Shown here: positions 5,628-8,283 of the stretch, one piece after another
Position numbering within the stretch: the stretch's first letter is position 1
Layout: each line of letters begins with the position of its first letter
Assembly (NCBI GenBank): GCA_003164305.1
Contig: PLSZ01000637.1
Location: 1-8,283, forward strand
From: Acetobacteraceae bacterium
GTDB lineage: Bacteria; Pseudomonadota; Alphaproteobacteria; Acetobacterales; Acetobacteraceae
Reading direction: 5' to 3'
DNA length: 8,283 bases
Position numbers and translations under genes: made by a program
The notes under the pieces: model-generated
The model's database searches: none
What the model saw: the letters and a program-made list of their open reading frames with translations, nothing else
What the model was told of the DNA's origin: nothing

Positions 5628-6695
5628 ATGCGCCTTCGATCGCTGTTCGCCGCGCTGTGCTGCGCCGTCATACTGGCCGACCCCGCGCACGCGGAGGACC
5701 CCGCTTGCGCGAACCCGCGGCAAATGGACGGGTTCCGCACCTGCGCGGACGTCGCCAAAGCCGAACAGGAAGGCGCGTTCGTCCTCTATTCGACCGACCC
5801 CGAAATCGCCCAGGAAAAACTGCTGGCCGCCTTCCACGCGACGTTCCCAAAGATCAAAACCAGCTACCTGAGGCTCCAGGCCGGCGCGCTGTACGCGAAG
5901 CTGCTCGCCGAACGGCAAGGCCAGGTCTACTCGGTCGATGCCGTGCAAATCTCCGACCTCGGTTTCGCCGCGGATTTCCAGAAGCGCGGCGGCTACATGC
6001 ATTACGTCTCGCCCGAGATGGCGGCCTACAAACCCGAATATAAAAGCAAACCCGAAGGCTACTGGAACTGGGGCGCGGTCACCATCGCCGGCATCGCCTA
6101 CAATCCCACACTGGTTTCCGCGGCCGAGGCGCCGAAGACCTACACTGATCTGCTCGATCCCAAATGGGCGGAGAACATCTCCGTCAAGGTCACCATTTCT
6201 GGATTGCAACATGTCACCTGGTACGTGATCCGGAAACTATATGGTCCGGAATACTGGGAGAAATTCGCCCTGTTGAAGCCGCACGCGTTCGATTCCTACG
6301 TGCAACAGTTCGACCGCCTCGTCAGCGGCCAGGATAAGATCGCGATGACCGCGCAATACTCGGGATATCTGATCATGAAGGCCAAAGGCGCGCCGGTCGA
6401 GTTCGTCATCCCGCCCGAGGGCCTGATCGCCACGCCGCAACCCTACGGCGCGGTCAAGGAAGCCCCGCATCCGGAAGCCGCGCGCCTGTTCATGGATTGG
6501 TTCCTCGGCGTTCCCGGCCAGACCGCGGCAACGGCGGCGCTGTATTACCATTCGCCGCGCGCCGACGTGCCGCCGCCGCCGGGCGGGGAGCCGATCACGA
6601 ACTTCAAATTGCTGTTCCCGGAAGACTGGGACGCGTTCGAAGCGACTCACGCGGCCTACGCGAAGGAGTGGAACAAGCTGACCGGCCTGCGGTGA
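5628..6695 (+). CDS. ABC transporter periplasmic binding protein, iron/polyamine/thiamine type
   Basis: The 355-residue protein has a clean Sec signal (MRLRSLF, hydrophobic AALCCAVILA, probable cleavage after AHA at residue 22). It continues with the fold of the family that includes AfuA/FbpA and PotD: EQEGAFVLYSTDPE, then LLAAFHATFPKIKTSYLRLQ, GALYAKLLAER, then the inter-lobe GYWNWGAVTIAGIAYNPTLV, YTDLLDPKWAENISV, and near the C-terminus APHPEAARLFMDWFLGVPGQ. Such proteins capture ferric iron chelates, polyamines, thiamine or sulfonated and other organic anions in the periplasm; the ligand is unknown here. GGGAGG lies six bases before the ATG. No permease or ATPase gene is adjacent: a toxin gene precedes it and a nuclease gene faces it from 14 bp away. 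It therefore depends on transporter parts encoded elsewhere, or serves as a receptor for something else. Confidence 0.9.
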   Translation: MRLRSLFAALCCAVILADPAHAEDPACANPRQMDGFRTCADVAKAEQEGAFVLYSTDPEIAQEKLLAAFHATFPKIKTSYLRLQAGALYAKLLAERQGQVYSVDAVQISDLGFAADFQKRGGYMHYVSPEMAAYKPEYKSKPEGYWNWGAVTIAGIAYNPTLVSAAEAPKTYTDLLDPKWAENISVKVTISGLQHVTWYVIRKLYGPEYWEKFALLKPHAFDSYVQQFDRLVSGQDKIAMTAQYSGYLIMKAKGAPVEFVIPPEGLIATPQPYGAVKEAPHPEAARLFMDWFLGVPGQTAATAALYYHSPRADVPPPPGGEPITNFKLLFPEDWDAFEATHAAYAKEWNKLTGLR

Positions 6696-6709
6696 TCCCG
6701 GCCCGCGCG

Positions 6710-7315
6710 TTATCCCAGCAACGCCGCGACCGGGATCGTCACGCCTGGCAGCAACTGAGGCTCCAGCACCGCCTCCCGGCCGACCGGCGTCACCGACGCG
6801 TACTGCTCGCCCTCTGGCGACCGGCACACCTCGATCTCGCCCGCCGCGAGGTTGACGATCCAGAACTCAGGGATGCCATGCCTCGCATACAGCGATCGTT
6901 TCACATTACGATCGTAGTTCAGACTGCTGTCCGCGACCTCGATGATCAGAAGAACATCCGCCGGTCGCGGCGTCGCGCGCCGGTAAAAATCATCCCTCGG
7001 CTTCAGCACCGAGAAATCCGGTTGCGGTTCGCTCAGATCGTCAAGCTGAACCGGGTTCTGTACCGCCACGACGCCTCGGTCCCCAATGGCGCGGACGAGG
7101 CAGTGATTAAGCGCGTTCACGGTTCCGGAATGCGCGCTGCCGATGGGCGACATGGCGATCAGCTCTCCCTCGATGAGTTCGACGCGGTCGTCCTCGGTCA
7201 GAATGCCGACCTCCCCCATCCGGTGATACTCGGCCACGGTCAGCGCGCGCCGTGTCACCCATGGATTGCGGGTCAGCAGGCCGGTCTCACCAGTTGCCCC
7301 GGTCTTGGGTGCCAT
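6710..7315 (-). CDS. Uma2 family (DUF820) PD-(D/E)XK endonuclease-like protein
   Basis: The 201-residue protein is a full Uma2 domain. ALTVAEYHRM begins it, GILTEDDRVELIEGELIAMSPIGSAHS is the signature segment (about 37-63), and the nuclease core follows: QPDFSVL (Asp100), VLLIIEVADSSLNYD (Glu126) and RNVKRSLYARHGIPEFWIVN (Lys139). The acidic pair and the lysine match the PD-(D/E)XK pattern, so the active site looks intact. Uma2 genes are common and often multiply repeated in bacteria, but their biological role is poorly known. I start at ATG 7313-7315, just before the domain, with GGGGA eight bases upstream. The frame continues to a TTG at 7421-7423, but that extension would cover the promoter of the divergent dehydrogenase gene. 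It runs tail to tail with the binding protein, 14 bp apart, leaving no room for a terminator between them. Confidence 0.9.
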   Translation of the reverse strand: MAPKTGATGETGLLTRNPWVTRRALTVAEYHRMGEVGILTEDDRVELIEGELIAMSPIGSAHSGTVNALNHCLVRAIGDRGVVAVQNPVQLDDLSEPQPDFSVLKPRDDFYRRATPRPADVLLIIEVADSSLNYDRNVKRSLYARHGIPEFWIVNLAAGEIEVCRSPEGEQYASVTPVGREAVLEPQLLPGVTIPVAALLG

Positions 7316-7416
7316 CGTCCAGTCCCCATGTCTCAGGATCGTGTTCGTCACGGGGACCATATGGGGATCGCGGGGGTTGATAAAGCCATTCCTCACCTCG
7401 GAAACGCCGGCCGACC

Positions 7417-7445
7417 CTGACAATCTCCCCCAAACTCCCTATTAT
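7417..7445 (+). promoter_or_regulatory. Strong sigma70-like promoter of the succinate-semialdehyde dehydrogenase gene
   Basis: CTGACA (7417-7422) and TATTAT (7440-7445) each match the consensus at five of six positions and are separated by exactly 17 bases. Transcription would begin near 7452, giving a short leader of about 28 bases containing the AGGAGGA ribosome binding site. It is the best promoter in the window. It also argues against the longer start of the divergent nuclease gene, whose TTG would sit right in it. Confidence 0.65.
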
Positions 7446-7479
7446 TCGGTTAACCCACGACCCCCAGGAGGACACGCCG

Positions 7480-8283
7480 ATGCTGAACCCTCTCTCTCCC
7501 TTGCCGCTCAAGGACCCCACCCTGTTCCGCCAGGCCAACTACCTGGACGGCAAGTGGGTCGAAGCCGACAACGGCCGCACCATCGTGGTCAAAAACCCCG
7601 CCACCTTCGAGGCGGTCGGCGAAGTCCCCGCCATGGGCACAGCCGAAACCCGCCGCGCCATCGAGGCCGCCAACCGCGCCTTCCCCGCCTGGCGCGCCAT
7701 GCTGGCCAAGGAACGCCGCGCCATCCTGCGCAAGCTGTCCGACCTCATGCTGGCCAACACCGACGACCTCGGCGTCATCATGACCGCCGAGCAAGGCAAG
7801 CCGCTGTCGGAATCCAAAGGCGAGATCGCCTACGCCGCCAGCTTCATCGAGTGGTTCGCCGATGAGGCGCTGCGCGTCTACGGCGACACCATCCCGCAAA
7901 ACGCGAAAGGCCGCCGCATCCTGGTGACCAAGGAGCCGATCGGCGTGTTCGCCGCCATCACGCCGTGGAATTTTCCGTCCGCCATGATCACCCGCAAAGC
8001 CGGTCCCGGTTGGGCCGCCGGCTGCACCGGCGTGATCCGGCCGGCCAGCCAGACCCCGTTCTCCGCCCTCGCGCTGGCCGTGCTGGCCGAACGCGCGGGC
8101 ATGCCGCCCGGCGTGTGCAACGTGCTCACCGGCCCGTCCGGCGCCATGGGCGAAGAACTCACAAGTAACAAACTGGTGCGGAAACTGTCCTTTACCGGAT
8201 CGACCGAGGTCGGCGCCAAACTCCTCGCCCAATGCGCCGCCACCATCAAGAAAACCTCCATGGAACTGGGCGGCAACGCGCCG
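7480..8283 (+). CDS. gabD: Succinate-semialdehyde dehydrogenase, GabD type (3' end outside the window)
   Basis: The frame is open from ATG 7480 to the right edge, 268 residues of an expected 480-490. The enzyme oxidises succinate semialdehyde to succinate with NAD(P)+, the last step of GABA and putrescine breakdown. Visible landmarks: the FRQANYLDGKWVEADNGRT start usual in GabD, ITPWNFPSAMITRKAGP (catalytic Asn164), PASQTPFSALALAVLAERAG, the cofactor loop SFTGSTEVG (237-245), and MELGGNAP with the general base Glu262. The nucleophilic cysteine lies beyond the edge. The match to GabD is closer than to other aldehyde dehydrogenases, notably across CNVLTGPSGAMG and KKTSMELGGNAP. One difference from E. 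coli GabD is Arg187 (IRPAS) where a lysine (KPAS) contacts the NADP phosphate; the serine two residues after the proline is kept. AGGAGGA at 7466-7472 is seven bases from the ATG. No GABA aminotransferase gene is in view. Confidence 0.93.
   Translation, partial: MLNPLSPLPLKDPTLFRQANYLDGKWVEADNGRTIVVKNPATFEAVGEVPAMGTAETRRAIEAANRAFPAWRAMLAKERRAILRKLSDLMLANTDDLGVIMTAEQGKPLSESKGEIAYAASFIEWFADEALRVYGDTIPQNAKGRRILVTKEPIGVFAAITPWNFPSAMITRKAGPGWAAGCTGVIRPASQTPFSALALAVLAERAGMPPGVCNVLTGPSGAMGEELTSNKLVRKLSFTGSTEVGAKLLAQCAATIKKTSMELGGNAP

Noticed and set aside
5250..6212. Minus-strand open frame of 320 codons spanning toxin and binding protein genes
   Set aside because: It covers two genuine genes and their spacer on the other strand; its composition is that of an antisense shadow.
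7450..8232. Minus-strand open frame of 260 codons
   Set aside because: It is antisense to the GabD-type gene, and its Gly/Arg/His-rich peptide has no recognisable pattern.

Overview
The window is GC-rich throughout, with strong G/C preference at third codon positions. Its gene set (AapJ/BztA-type and PotD/AfuA-type periplasmic binding proteins, a GabD-type dehydrogenase, a Uma2 nuclease, a MazF-type toxin) fits a free-living alphaproteobacterium. Rhodospirillales/Acetobacteraceae is my best guess; this is inferred from family content and codon use, since no rRNA or marker gene is present.

Layout, left to right. (1) 1-753, minus strand: the N-terminal part of a large secreted or surface-type protein that is entering a right-handed parallel beta-helix when it leaves the window; its frame stays open further upstream, to 939. 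(2) 754-1162: about 0.4 kb with no convincing gene. (3) 1163-2200, minus: an AapJ/BztA-type polar amino acid binding protein with no permease or ATPase gene beside it. (4) 2270-3589, plus: an FAD-dependent D-amino-acid-oxidase-fold (DAO) oxidoreductase, divergent from (3) across only 69 bp. (5) 3733-4212, minus: a GNAT acetyltransferase. (6) 4213-4909: about 0.7 kb without a recognised protein. It holds a 149-bp imperfect palindrome (4515-4663), a second potentially structured segment (4780-4853), a candidate promoter, and a perfect 12-bp palindrome overlapping the Shine-Dalgarno sequence of the next gene. (7) 4910-5550, plus: a type II toxin-antitoxin pair, a ribbon-helix-helix antitoxin with a TTG start followed by a MazF/PemK-like toxin, with a 4-base GTGA overlap. 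(8) 5628-6695, plus: a second periplasmic binding protein, of the iron/polyamine/thiamine type, again without transporter partners. (9) 6710-7315, minus: a Uma2-family (DUF820) PD-(D/E)XK nuclease, tail to tail with (8). (10) 7480 to the right edge, plus: a GabD-type succinate-semialdehyde dehydrogenase, behind a good sigma70-like promoter and strong ribosome binding site, cut off before the catalytic cysteine.

The metabolic genes share a loose theme of amine and amino acid scavenging: two solute receptors, an amine/amino acid oxidase, and the last step of GABA degradation. The divergent receptor and oxidase pair is the most likely functional unit. The toxin-antitoxin pair and the palindromic element form a separate block between metabolic genes. 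I did not find a convincing wholly new multi-gene system. The best leads are the long hairpin element, the palindrome over the antitoxin ribosome binding site, and the orphan receptor facing an oxidase.
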